Shown: one piece after another, positions 1 through 12,464 of the stretch
Numbering within the stretch: the stretch's first letter is position 1
Layout of the letters: every line of letters begins with the position of its first letter
Origin: Hymenochaete sp. R1
Taxonomy: Eukaryota > Basidiomycota > Agaricomycetes > Hymenochaetales > Hymenochaetaceae
Assembly: GCA_019400425.1 (NCBI GenBank)
Contig: JAFREE010000094.1
Coordinates: 29,641-93,640, forward strand
DNA: 64,000 nt
Direction: 5' to 3'
Notes under the pieces: model-generated
The model's input: only the letters and a program-made list of their open reading frames with translations
Told to the model about the DNA's origin: nothing
Databases searched by the model: none
Position numbers and translations under genes: made by a program

Positions 1-822
1 TCATTCGTAGCGGCGAGCAAGGATGTATTCGAGAATCGCATGGATATTCATCGTCTCATTCCTACCATTCTGGAGGACGAACTCACCTATAAACGCCCTC
101 TGGCAAGGCCCTTTACCTTTCTGTATTTCCATTATTTCCTCAGCGACCGCAACATAGAGCTGAAGAATAAGCTCGAAGATGCCAAAGTCCTTTCCGAAAT
201 CGACTCGCCACGCAACTCCGCAATTCATGCCCTCGAGCTTCGCGAGTTGCTAAAAGATGTCAATGAGAAGTTCTTTGGCATCAAGCAAGTCCATGCCAAA
301 TTTAAGGCCCATACAGATGCTGATATTGCTCAACTACAGTCTCGAAACAAAGCGTACCGGGCTCAGGCTCGAGAAAAGAGGCTGAAGGCCATTATAATGC
401 CCTTGAAAGCGGACATTGACGGTTCGGCGCAAGAAATCGATGAAGCTGGGAAGGTATCCGTGGAAAATGATCCTAGCTTTTCTCAGGATCTGGAGGAAGA
501 GTATGTGAAGCAAATTGATGAAGATCTTGACTTAGCTGATAAGACGGTCCTCCGAGCGTTCCGGGAAGACGAAGATAACATTGAGAAGCTTGGCAAAATC
601 GTCACGAAAATTGATGAGCTTGAAACTAGCCTGGAAGAATACGTCCAGAAAGTGTTGGAGGAGAGGGGCGAGCATGATGCGGCTTTGAAGGGCACTGCCC
701 ATGGGGAAGCATTCTCGAATTGGATGGACGCGGAAGGCAGAGAAACATCATATAGAACCAAGAGATACACACCTCCCGAAGAAGATCGGTCCGCAAAGAA
801 AGGGAAAATGAGTGCAGCCTAA
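1..822 (+). CDS. Coiled-coil family protein, copy A (5' end outside window)
   Basis: The frame is open from base 1 to the TAA at 820-822 (273 visible residues), so the start and first exon lie outside the window. I do not recognise a named domain. It belongs to the family repeated at 20, 29-34 and 38 kb: the first visible residues align with the 'ASK-WF' and 'PLA-P-x-LLY-HF' core of copy D (31.6-32.8 kb), and the second half carries the 'QIDED' and long E/K-rich helical region. The end reads KRYTPPEED...AKKGK, closest to copy D (KRYTSPKRD...SKKGKG). The lysine-rich tail suggests a nuclear protein; that is inference. The composition is highly charged and probably coiled coil, with no signal peptide or membrane segment in the visible part. 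Confidence 0.75.
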   Translation, partial: SFVAASKDVFENRMDIHRLIPTILEDELTYKRPLARPFTFLYFHYFLSDRNIELKNKLEDAKVLSEIDSPRNSAIHALELRELLKDVNEKFFGIKQVHAKFKAHTDADIAQLQSRNKAYRAQAREKRLKAIIMPLKADIDGSAQEIDEAGKVSVENDPSFSQDLEEEYVKQIDEDLDLADKTVLRAFREDEDNIEKLGKIVTKIDELETSLEEYVQKVLEERGEHDAALKGTAHGEAFSNWMDAEGRETSYRTKRYTPPEEDRSAKKGKMSAA

Positions 823-1318
823 TCCCTTCTATGATTGATGTCCCCTTTTGTTTCGACGAAGATGAGAACTTGTTGAACCTAACATGGGTTTGCGGATGTC
901 AGATAGCTTTTACCTGGTTCACTTTACTAAATTCCCAATATCATCGGTATCGAATGCTGGCACCATTGACGGTAGCAAATGCGGTGCTTTATGTTTTGTC
1001 TCTGAGAATATATTTTATTTCCTATACGCTACACGAAAAGTGGGCCAGAACCTGCTTACGAACTCTCCCTTCCTGGTAATATTCTATCGTCCAATCGATT
1101 CAATAAAAGTCGTGCATGCTCAGGTCAATAGTCTACTTATGCCCCGACGTATCTGGTCTTCTGTCGGCGCATTGATGCCCTCCGCCTACCTGCTCATGCG
1201 CAGTGTTTGACAAAGTACGATACATTTCTTGATCCACTAATCGCAAATCAGCGTAATATACAATCTTTGAGAGAATAATTGTAAAAAAATCGCGCAGCTT
1301 CATTTTTCTTCTCTTTCT
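823..1318. other. Intergenic, no gene seen
   Basis: This is the spacer between two convergent genes (copy A on + and the lyase on -). It contains only short unsupported open frames and presumably both 3' untranslated regions. Confidence 0.5.
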
Positions 1319-2417
1319 CTAAGCGCCTGCGACAATTATAGCCCCAGACACATCCGCAAAATACGCACTCTGGTCTTGTGGACTCGCCCAGTCACTCGTA
1401 CTCCCTCCAAAGAAAGTCTGGAAATGCATCCCCATCACCGTTGCCCCTTCATCGCTCCTCAACTGCACGTTCTCCAGCTGAATCACCTTCTCCCCCTCTA
1501 CCCATACCTCGACTCCTCCATCCTGTCCGGGCTCCCCATCATCACCGATCGAGTTCAACTTGACATGCTCCGCAATCGTCACCCATTTTCCAGGAGGGAA
1601 CGAAAACGAGCCTCGTCCGATAGAGTACCCATAGTCGGAATTAGCAATAGAGCCTGGGACGGACAGCTGGGAGGCGTTGTTGGCGGGCGTGAGGGGGAGA
1701 TAAGTGTACAGCTCGCCGGCGCCGTCCGTGCGCCACATAAAGCGTGCATCGAAACATTCGGAACGGGCGTCTTGCCTGCCTCCAGAGCACCCGTAAGCAC
1801 TGGCACCATCCCCGCCAACTGATTTTTCAAGAGAGAATGTGTGAGCGACGCAAAAAGCAAACGAAGTTCGGAATAGACTTACAGGCGCCTGGTATTTTTC
1901 CTCCCTTATTGAACTGAAATCCGTTTTGGAATTTGACGGAGTATGAGAAGAGCACATCTGTTGCGCCTGCCACCATTTCCTCGCGGAAGGCATCTGTACC
2001 ATTCAAGTAGAAACCAAAACCGCCTTTTACCAAGCATGAGCGGTCAGACGTACCGTCGAGGATTGGTTAAAACGAAAACCTACCTTTGGGTGTATTTGAC
2101 GGATTCCAGCTGCCTTGCGGATAATCCGCTTCCCACGCCGTCTTTCCGTTTTGGGTCACCACGTTACGCGTAAAACCGCTGGAAACTTTAATCACATTCA
2201 AATCATCGTCGTCCAATCCGACCTTCGATACGCCCGGGACAGATATACCGTTAGCAGTAGTGAATCCGTTCGAGTATGTGAATCCGGAAGGGAAAAGATT
2301 GGAGGATAGACTCCTCTTTACTTGAATTGGCGAGTGGGTATACGAGTTCGAGTCATGGCTGGGTGCAGCGAAAGCTGAGCCTAATAAGATGAAAGCCAAC
2401 TCGAGTCGAAAAAGCAT
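1319..2417 (-). CDS. Secreted polysaccharide lyase family 14-like protein
   Basis: Three exons (2417-2084, 2023-1883, 1818-1319) give 324 residues with clean GT..AG borders. The N-terminus (MLFRLELAFILLGSAFAAP) is a typical signal peptide, so the protein should be secreted. The body has the fungal PL14 landmarks: a WEADYPQGSWNPSN segment, FQFNKGGKIPG, a GCSGG motif, FMWRTDGAGELYTYLP, and a C-terminal beta region ending in FQTFFGGSTSDWASP. PL14 enzymes cleave uronate-containing polysaccharides (alginate, glucuronan or related) by beta-elimination; the substrate cannot be told from sequence alone. It is probably an extracellular cell-wall or algal-type polysaccharide degrader. The next gene is an MFS carrier on the same strand, but nothing shows that they act together. 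Confidence 0.85.
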
Positions 2418-3664
2418 CGTGAGTCAAGTCGATGCTAGCTAGCGTCGGAAAGGTGGAGAGTGGATGCCAGATCCTTGGAAAGGAACTCTGAGAGGTCACA
2501 GTGCTATTTAAGCTGAACGATCAGACATTAATGAATGGAGAAGGCCAAAGGCAGTTTTCGCGGAGAAACATGGGCACGATGCAGAGCATGCGTCCTAAAG
2601 GCAACGAGGTGACAAAAATGTGTGGATACATGTGTCAAAATCATCAGAGAAGTCAAAGAGAAGAGACCGAAAATCATCACGTACCAGCGCCAGCTCATCG
2701 ACTCCGCACCGAAGGGATTGTCAAATGGCCTTCCAATCAATTGCGCCTGCCTCTACTACCGAGATGCTCAGAAAAAGTCGGAGATTGAGCTTGAGAAGCA
2801 TCATCGTGCGCTGTGCTCATGCATTAGCGGACTTAGCATATTCTGGTTGTGGAGGTCTTCCCGGCAGTGCTGCAAAGTTTTAAGATTTGAAGACCCCTGT
2901 GGTTGCGATGGCGGTCAGCGTGCCACGTAGTGAGACGGTGACAACTTACTGCGAGAGCCACAGAAGCTGGGTAGCCCCGTGGACATTTGCATCGATGGAC
3001 CCTATTTGTTACCTTCTTTGCTGGAACAGCTTGTCCAGCTGAAGTTTCGGGTTTCGTCATGTTGCCTAGATATGAGACATGTTTCTTTATGCAGCCGATG
3101 TCTGACTTTTGGTAGGTACAGCCTTTCGTTCTTTACTATGCTCGTTGAATATGAGCTAGCCTTCAATTCTCTGACAATACGCATTTTAGAAGGAGGGCAA
3201 GTCGGATAACGTAGTAAGTTGATGTCCAGTGTCTGATACCAAATTCGAGCCGGTGAGCGGTGAGCACTCTCAAGAATCCACGGCATTGATCGACACTGGC
3301 TCGCCGGGTTAGCCCGATAAAGCCAGCCCGGATCCGGTACATGAATACTGATGCTCTCTGAGACTGAGGACCTCAATTGTCGTCTTTCAACCATACTATG
3401 CTATATGTGAGGGGAACTCACCCTCCATGTTATACACTCGCCTTGCCTTAAGAATCTCTGGTAGTCCAAATTTCCCACGGCTGCAGTCGAGGCTATCAAG
3501 TTGCGTTATAGAAATAGAACATATTTACCCCCAAACCCCTATACATAAGTACTTTTACATGGAAACTGCTGCCTATTTTCGGCCCGGAACGCTCTAACTT
3601 CTAAGTCGTGATAATAAATCAGGTTGTCGGCAGGATTCAAATAGCTACTGGTATCGTAAGTAGC
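2418..3664. other. Intergenic, 1.2 kb, no supported gene
   Basis: Upstream of the lyase start. The plus strand around 2620-2930 has two overlapping open frames of about 90-100 codons, rich in K, E and R in one frame, but neither has a recognisable domain, convincing splice partners or clear similarity to the coiled-coil family. I treat the stretch as lyase promoter plus the 3' region of the MFS gene. Confidence 0.4.
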
Positions 3665-6394
3665 TTATGTAAGTGCAAACCTGCGACGCAAAACTCTTCC
3701 CTTAGTCTGAACAAAAGGAACTACCAATACAAACAACCCCATGACGATACTAATGGATAATCGTGTTAATACACGCCGGATTTTATATCTCGATAACGTG
3801 AAACTTACGCTGCTTCTACGCCAAAAACCTGCAAAGCACCATGCTCCATGGCCCAAGGGATTTGGAAGTACGCCACCGCAAAACCACCCAAGGTGCGAGC
3901 CAGGTTGATCAAAGCAGAAACTTCCCCCTATATTGAAGTATCATTCAAGTCACCCGTTACACAGAGCATGGAGAGATAAAAGGGTTCGCACCCTATGACG
4001 AGGGAAGCAATCGTTACAATACGCATCTGCGCGAATCAGTGTCAAAAAAAAGTTATGTATAAGGAGTATGCACTCACAGACTGCGACAGTGGCGACCATG
4101 ATGGCAACATTTGCTAGGCCCCAGCCCATTACCAAAGCGCCGACGGAAAGTTGGTATTGGAAAGCGGCGCCCAGAACAATAAATCCACACAAATACAGAG
4201 GAATGGCAATATATACTGCCCTGGATAAAGGTCAGCATGGTATTAGCCTTCGCAGTAGAAGAGGCGCACCAGAGGCGAGTCTCGGCTTCGAAGATGCCGT
4301 TGTTCCTCTTGATGCCTTGGTTCATGATCCATTCATTGGCATAGCGCCCGACCAGCTCTCCTACGAAGACGGCAACCTAATGCAAGGGACGATTGAGATG
4401 CAAATCTACCAAAGATCGCCCGTGTGGGAGCTTACAATTGGCGTCCCGTACGAACCAGCCACACCAAATTGTCCAAAGCCGTAGCCTTCTGGGGGTGGTA
4501 GTTGAAGAAAGACTACATTAGTAACCTAACAAGGGCAAGCATCATTTGATTTTTTAACTATCAGTCGACCAAAGCCTGTTCAAGCTCACATTTATGCCTA
4601 TTCCAAACCCAAACAACATTGCCTCAAAAACAAGAATGAGAATGAGGTGGGGCCGCCAAACGATTTCGAGAGGTGCAACGATAGCCTCCTTCCAGGATCG
4701 ACGATACTTGCGCATCCGAGCTCCAGTAATACCGATAAGAGTCTCAATTCGGTATCGGAGCCTGGAGGTCGGTCTCGTGGGTTGAGCCTTGAGATGCCTA
4801 TCATACAGCCTACATTGAGATGAAGGCGTCCAAACCCAAGGTAAGGAATGTCACCCTTATGAAATAGAATAGAAATTCTCACGTTTCTTCCATAAACAGA
4901 GCGATTAGGCATATGACTATAAAACCGTAGATCGTCGCAATTCCGTACGCCCATCGCCAACTATATGACACACTGGTCAGACTTGTGCTTTCTTGATATA
5001 AAAGAGATTAAGGGACCTTACTTTGCTCGAGCGACAAGAAAGCCGAGAACGAATGGAGATAAGAATGGAGAAACGATGAACCCCATGGTCCAAACGTTCA
5101 GCTTAAAAGGCACCAAATTAGTCTTGTACGGCAAGGAAGAAAACATAAGTATACGAACTTGCCGAGCTTGCACATGGAAGGGATACATGTCGGTAATCAC
5201 AAATAAACCCTACGATGGCTACAGTTTGATTGAGCCTTGATTTTGCGTATTAATCACTGACCGTGACTTGAGGGCACGTCCTGCACGATCTCGTCAGAAA
5301 TGGCACATCTGGATGTTCAATAAACATACACACCCGAAGAATGCAGCAAGGCATCTAAACGCTATACATAGTTTTAAATGAGGATGAGAATTTATAGCCA
5401 CGACAAGATATCAATTAACATACCAGCGAATGTTTTCAAACTAGGAGCAAATGTGCATCCGGCTAGAAAGCCCGCCGCCAGTATTTGCGACCAGAACAGA
5501 ACCGGCAGCCTGCCAAATCTATGCATTGCCATAACTGCAAACACTCCGCCCCACCCTCAAATAAATAATGACAATAATTTGGTTAGCAGAAGTCGCCATG
5601 AGCAAGCTTGATGTTAGGCACTCACCTACGAGGAAAATACTCCAACTGAAAAAGGAATCCAATGCATCAGTCACATTAATCCCGTATGTTAGTAAGCCTT
5701 CCGTATCAAACGCTCATACTTTGAAGTCAGGTTGTTGATTTCCCCGGCTGTCGTGTTGAACTGGTCCGCTAATGGGAAAAGGGCAGCGATACCTGGAAGG
5801 AAGCGTTCAATTTTGATGGAAGAACTCTTGCTTCGGCAGTATACACTTACCGACCGCAGAGTCAAAGTCCGGAACGATAGCGGCCAGAGTGCAGATTATA
5901 AGATGGACTAGCTTCTTATTATCGGACCACTTGAGATGAGTGACTCAGTTTGGCATCGAAAAAAAAAAGAAATTTAGTAAACGTACGTTCTGTGGATCGT
6001 TTTCGTCATCTGCGGGTTGTGGCCAGAGTACTTTCGAGCCATCCCTTTCGATTCGAGTTCGTTAGTAAAAAACAAAAGCAAGGCGTACGCAGATATACGT
6101 CTGACGTACCGAGATAATTTCAGTTGGTTGGCAACGGTCTCTCCAAACACGATCTTTGCTTCGCTGTGTGGTCATCGGACGTCAGAAGCATCAGCCCCAG
6201 TCTGCGAAGGCATACGCGAGTCAGGCCAGGACTAACTGTGGGTCGACGACAAGGCTACCGGCGTTCTCCTCGCAGTAACGGTCGAAATCGATGCTCGAGT
6301 TTCCAGTGCTACCGATAGAACGAGCTTCGACGTCAGTTACATCGACCTTTTCACTCGGAGAGACCTCTTTCTCTGCGCTGCTGCTGCGTTCCAT
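3665..6394 (-). CDS. MFS transporter (DHA1-like, 12-TM drug:H+ antiporter type)
   Basis: Nineteen exons can be followed: 6394-6237, 6163-6110, 6044-5987, 5929-5851, 5792-5720, 5645-5626, 5555-5424, 5361-5334, 5280-5262, 5209-5159, 5101-5022, 4960-4883, 4809-4590, 4525-4436, 4376-4270, 4220-4078, 4026-3992, 3927-3809 and 3749-3665. They total 1,629 nt (542 residues) with all phases consistent. A cytoplasmic Ser/Glu-rich N-terminus leads to a DPQNWSD motif, IVPDFDSAVGIAALF, NNLTSNWS, HRFGRLPVL (loop 2-3), FPFH-type 'MYPFHVQAR', FMEET and a C-terminal half with YAYCNDCFPRH. This is a plasma-membrane proton-coupled carrier fold; the substrate is unknown. In-frame upstream ATG codons exist, but 6394 starts the typical hydrophilic N-terminus. 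The run of 28-, 19- and 20-nt exons is unusual. Confidence 0.9.
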
Positions 6395-7115
6395 GGCAGT
6401 GAAGATAGGTGGACCGTGAGCGTGAAGACGAACAGAAATTTCCGAGTACGAACTGGTACTTATATAGCCCCTCTGAATAGAAGCTGAAACGGCCTGCCGC
6501 TCGACAGCTTTTCTAATCATTCTCATCAGCGCCCCCTTGATGAAAGGCAACGCTCGGCGTCCTACTCACGTCGTCGTTGACAACTCCAGATTCGACATTG
6601 CCTGATAAAGATGCGAAGCTGCAATGCAAGCAGATAAGAAGTAATGGCATTGAAATTGATAATGAAACTGACCTTGGCATGCTACGGGCGTTGTAATTGA
6701 TGGCTGAAGGGTAAAGAAGACGATATCACTAGTGAAATAACCTTTTTTTAAGGCTTTCATCTGTAGGCGCGCCAGAGCTTTTCCAAATATGAATTAAGCA
6801 TTTGCAAATGATGTTGAATAAGTTATATGAAAACGCAGATAATATGCGTAAGCCGACGACCACGCAGTCTAACACTCCCTTGATCCGACCTACGGTAATA
6901 CCCTGATGCTCACCATGTCTGGGACTTTTCGAAGGTTTGATGGGAACGATTACTGGTGTGAAATTGCTTGCAACTGTTCACGCGTCAGTGAGCAAGCCCA
7001 ATGGCAAAAGAGAAAGGACTTTAGCGATTCTCTACGACTCGAGTCATGAGAGAGACAAGCAATGGTTACTCATTCAGCACCAATACATACACCACCCACA
7101 CCTGGACATATGAGT
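6395..7115. other. Intergenic, MFS promoter side
   Basis: Lies between the 5' end of the MFS gene and the 3' end of the complex I gene, both on the minus strand. Only short unsupported frames are present. Confidence 0.5.
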
Positions 7116-8783
7116 CTACTGCTGTTGTTGCTGCTGCACCTGCTCCGGCTCCAATAAGTTTGCCCCCAAGTTATCTGGCAACGCCAACGTCCGATCTTCC
7201 ACCTCACCCACCACCCGTCCACCAAACATAGCCGGCCCGTTCTCCCTCCTGAACCTCTCGATTCGCTCCTCAACCTGCGGCCTGAAATGTCTCATCAGTC
7301 CCTGGATAGGCCACGCAGCCGCGTCGCCGAGGGCGCAGATGGTACGTCCTTCGATTTGCTTAGAGATTTCGAGAAGCATGTCGATCTCGCGCGAATGGGC
7401 GTTACCGACGACAAGGCGGTCCATCATCTTCATCATCCAAGTAGTACCTTCGCGACAGGGCGTGCATTGACCGCAAGATTCGTGTTTGTAGAACTATGCA
7501 AGAAGTTGAAAGAAGTGAAAGCGAAAACAGAAGAAATGAGATCGTACGTGAGCGAAGCGGGCAATGGCGGAGACAATATCGGTTGACTTGTCCATGACGA
7601 TGACCGCACCCGTACCCAGACCTGACTGCGCGTCCTTCAGCGAGTCAAAATCCATCAACACCTCCTCACACTTGTTTTTCGGCAACACGGGCACAGAACT
7701 TCCACCTGGAACAATACCTAGCAGGTTATCCCACCCACCACGCACACCACCACAATGTTTCTCGACGAGGTCCTTGAGTGGAATACTCATCTCCTCCTCG
7801 ACAACACACGGGTTATTCACATGGCCCGAGATACAGAACAATTTCGTACCCTGGTTGCGTTCGCGCCCAAAGCCCGCAAACCAGCTCGAGCCACGCCGAC
7901 AAATTGTCGGTGCAACCGACACAGTCTCGACGTTCGCGACAGTCGTCGGACAGCCGAACAGTCCAACGTCGGCGGGGAAGGGCGGTTTAAGACGAGGTTT
8001 CCCTTGCTTTCCCTCCAAACTCTCAATGAGCGCCGTCTCTTCTCCACACACGTACGCACCAGCCCCACGGTGAACGTATACATCGAAATCGTACCCGGAC
8101 CCACACGCGTTCTTACCGATGAGACCAGCCTTGTACGCCTCGTCGATGGCTTGCTGGAGGTGTCGCGCCTCGAGGAAAAACTCACCGCGGATGTAGATGT
8201 ACGCAGCGTTGGCATTCATGGCACGTCCAGCGACGAGACAGCCTTCAACGAGTTTGTGCGGGTCTCCACGGAGAATTTCACGGTCTTTGCAGGTGCCCGG
8301 TTCACCTTCGTCGGCATTAACGACGAGGTAGCGTGGACGAGGGTCTTTCTCCCACCCAGGCTTATTCATGAACGACCATTTGAGACCAGAAGGAAAGCCT
8401 GCACCTCCTCGACCGCGAAGACCTGAGTCTTTTATGGTCTGGATAATCCATGAGTCGCCCTTGAGGATGATGTCTTTTGTACGGTGCCAGTCACCACGAG
8501 ACTATATATCGCGGCAGTTAATGTTGAAGTCGTACGATAAAAATTGAAGAGCAACGCACCTGAGCACCTTTGATGCCATGGTCATGTCTGCAGTAAGCAT
8601 TTGTGAATATCCGGTCCTGGTCCTTCAACCCGCCATATCTTCGAACCGGAGGATCCGCGACAGTTGCAAACGACCGAACCGTCCTCGACGGTAATGGTCG
8701 AGCAGCGGCTGTAGAAAGCAAGAGTTAGCTTTAAAAATATTCAGTCTGTCGACGATGATACCTGAGCGAGCTCTCGAGAGCAT
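7116..8783 (-). CDS. NDUFV1: NADH:ubiquinone oxidoreductase 51-kDa flavoprotein 1 subunit (complex I)
   Basis: Four exons (8783-8762, 8708-8560, 8501-7548, 7493-7116) give 500 residues. The protein carries FMN, the NADH site and iron-sulfur cluster N3 in the peripheral arm of mitochondrial complex I. Residues 1-35 are Arg/Ser/Ala-rich without acids, a mitochondrial presequence. Landmarks in order: a KDQDRIFTN segment, the [10 protein letters not shown] nucleotide loop, [31 protein letters not shown], then [13 protein letters not shown] giving three of the four N3 cysteines, with the fourth in [12 protein letters not shown]. The C-terminus is extended by a short glutamine run (six or more Q encoded by CAG/CAA), which most orthologues lack. 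The neighbouring DUF202 gene diverges from it with about 630 bp between the starts. Confidence 0.97.
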
Positions 8784-9413
8784 GATGGTGGAAGGAAAGA
8801 AAAGAGCGTCGAGGCTGTTGACGATGAGTGGAGAGTTTGTCCTGTCCTGCTCATCCCGAAACTCCTTCTTCCTTATTGGCTTATGAGAAATTTACTTTAA
8901 TTGGTAAACTTTACCCACGACTACTTCCCTTTTTTAGATTTATAAGTTGGGGTTAGGGTTAATGTCGCCATCTGTCGAGCACTTCACAAGCCTTCAGTTT
9001 GCCTTTGACTTCAATCATCCATGTCAAAGCATCCTTAGCGCTCAATAGACGCTCATCTCATTCTCCCTCGTCACTTTCTCTCGCCGTTTCTTTCTTCAAT
9101 CCTCCCTAAAACTCTCAATTTCTTGAAGAACTCTTCAAACAAAAACACATGCCTAATAAGGACATGTCTCGCCTCGTGTCCAATAGAATAAAAAAGAAAG
9201 GGAAAAATTTGAATGAAAGATCTAGAGCGACTTCAGCGGAAAAATCGGACCGTCGACCCTTGACTTCTCCGACTACTCCCAGCCCCCACCCCAGGCTTCG
9301 TACATGTAAACTTCTTATGAGGCTCGTTTGAACGTTGCCGCCTCGAGTTCCTTCTCACGTCGCTCTGCCCAGTTGGCTCGTCTCTTCTCTGCTTTCGGCT
9401 TTGTTTCGTAGAC
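8784..9413. promoter_or_regulatory. Divergent promoter region, NDUFV1 / DUF202 gene
   Basis: About 630 bp between two outward-facing start codons, so both promoters must lie here. It contains a telomere-like GGGGTTAGGGTTA motif at about 8949-8961, roughly 165 bp upstream of the NDUFV1 start. No gene is seen; the short plus-strand frame at 9149-9331 is unsupported. Confidence 0.5.
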
Positions 9414-10215
9414 ATGGTCTCAAATGCTCATGGCCATGTCGAAGAAGTCTCTGCCCTCCCCCATTTCTCTTCGAAACCCGGTTCTCGCGATAAGCCATAC
9501 ACAGAGCCTATCGACGTTACTTGTACGCCCTCCAGATCCCCAGAACGCATCACCACCAGCACCAACAACTCTTCCTCAAGCGCCTCCGCCACCAAGCACG
9601 AGCCTTTCTCCATGAATGTCTGGAGATGGGTCGTACGGAACTTGCGTGTCTCCCTCGAGCTCGAGAATAGCGGGAGTGTCGCACGCGATCACCTAGCCGT
9701 CGAACGTACCTTCCTCGCGTACGTCCGCACGTCGCTCGGGTGTGCCGCAGCTGGTGTCGGTGAGTCTGAATAGTCTCTTACAGAAATATTTTCTTGATCA
9801 CTCATACGCCTGCGTTATGCGCGAATACTGCGATGTTTGGGGTCGGGGTATTATTCGGATAGCGTTGGTCCAGCTCATTGCAATGTCTACCTCTCCTTTA
9901 CCCCGCAAACTCAAACTCTTCGGCCAGATTGTCGGTGCCCTCATCGAGTCTCTGGGCCTATGCATCCTCATCATCGGTGCGCATCGTGTCCCTGTTTCTT
10001 CCGATTCCTCTGACACATGCCCTGCACTGTCCATTCTGCTCTTGTTATTACAACATCAACGCCAAAAAGCCATCCAACGCTACTTCACGACCCAACGAGC
10101 CCTCCTCGCGGGGATGTACGAACCCGCGGGTCCAAGCGTGGGCATCATTGCTTCCGCCGTCGCAATACTCGTCTTTCTGGTCTTCGGACTCATGGTGGGC
10201 GTTGCTGTGAGCTGA
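9414..10215 (+). CDS. DUF202-domain membrane protein
   Basis: Exon 1 is 9414-9759 and exon 2 starts at 9863. A second intron, 9977-10069 (GTGCGC donor, AAAAAG acceptor), is possible; it is a multiple of three, so the protein is either 201 or 232 residues. The first 65 residues are Ser/Thr/Pro-rich. The DUF202 signature follows: MNVWRWVVRNLRVSLELENSG, then RDHLAVERTFLAYVRTSL and a hydrophobic helix. A second helix around LIESLGLCILII and a last one (ASAVAILVFLVFGLMVGV) make three membrane spans with a central QRALLAGMYEPAGPS loop. In fungi this fold occurs alone or at the end of vacuolar transporter chaperone proteins; the molecular role of free-standing versions is unknown. Splicing out the optional intron removes a Ser-rich insert and looks more family-like. 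Confidence 0.85.
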
Positions 10216-11507
10216 ACCTGCTGAACATCCGGTTATCACGCTGTTTCGTTCATGGAGAAGTTCAAGTCCAACTTCTTGTATATATGGAGGTGGAAAGAAG
10301 ACATGGGAGAGAGTCGACGTTTGATGGTAATTGCTGACCCGCCAGTTTCTTCGATGTGGTAAATTGGACGTGGGGTGAGGAACGGGTAGATTTAGAAGTA
10401 GGGGCGCGGAAATGCTAGATTTCATAACATCATTATCCTAGCTTCTTTTTCTTTCCTCCCGCTCAAAAACACTTACAAAGACATAGAGACTAAAATAGCC
10501 ATTCTCGACATCGACATCGATCGCAACTTGCGCCACCACCTTTCTTCGCCCATTCGGTGTTCTCAGATGCACTGGCCCTCTGTCATTCATACTTCCTCCC
10601 AACCCGGTCCTACTAATGCTGGCGTCGGAATATCGATATCACCATATTCATCTTTCGAAGAGTATTTATATACTGCTTTGGGCTGTCTTGTTTCTTTCTT
10701 CACCTTTCTGCTTCAATAAAGTGTAGTCAACCGACCAGCCGTCCTCTCTCACTTGGGCTCGAGACTCTCACTTCTCATTAAATGCTAGATACTATAGTAG
10801 CCCAATAAAGCTCACCTAGCCCTCTGAAAGGCTGCCGACTCCTCACACCCAACATAGATCCAAACAAAATGTGTCAATGATATTTGAAGCTTTAAAAACT
10901 CGAGCCAGGGACATGACGCACAACCCGTTCTAAGATTAAAACATTATATTTCTGTCATTTTCTCACGGAATCATACCGGCATTGAACCCCCGCCCAGATC
11001 TACCACTTCAACAATAGGTCTAGCAAAACTCGCGTTCAAAAGGCTGTTGCGTGCATCGCCCAGTGTCACTTAGTGAGGGAACAGAGGAACCAATAATATC
11101 ACGAAGCTACGCCAGGTCATAGGGCACCCTCACATGCCCGCGAATACTTGCCGCTCAACGTTTGCCTGAGAAAGTTACTAGGGGAATGATATAAAGAGGC
11201 GAAGACGGAAGGGGCATGAAAATAGACTTTAGACGTAGAGAAAACTAAAGAAAAAAAAACAGGGCAGGGGTCGTAAAATAGACACAAACGAAATACTCAG
11301 AGAAGAAAAGGGACAGAAAAAATGGGTAAGACGAGAGAAGACAGGGAAGGAGGGGCGGACGGGCGGGCAAACCAACAGAGGCGTATCTTGGTGGATGTGG
11401 ATGGAAAGAAGTACAGAAAGAGATGGTGATGTCGACGTGGATGAAAGAATCGGAAGAAAGGAATAAAACGTTTCGTACTCTCGTTCGTTTCGTTTCGTTC
11501 GGAAAAT
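10216..11507. other. Intergenic, 1.3 kb, no gene seen
   Basis: Between two convergent genes. Scanned for tRNA and coding signal: there is a short B-box-like string near 10985 on the minus strand, but its arms do not pair and it is too close to any A box. The 11.2-11.5 kb part is purine-rich on plus and fits the cdc42 3' untranslated region. Confidence 0.45.

Positions 11508-12464
<957 letters not shown>

Noticed and set aside
2620..2930. Two overlapping K/E-rich open frames upstream of the lyase
   Set aside because: No family motif, no splice partners and two frames open at once, which suggests base composition rather than coding. A very old coiled-coil remnant cannot be excluded.
7755..8426. 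223-codon frame antisense to NDUFV1
   Set aside because: The opposite strand encodes an unmistakable NDUFV1 exon.
8947..8962. Interstitial telomere
   Set aside because: Only about one and a half TTAGGG units, flanked by ordinary genes; kept only as a possible promoter motif.
10975..11000. tRNA B-box-like string on the minus strand
   Set aside because: The flanking bases do not form a T arm and the nearest A-box-like string is too close for a tRNA.
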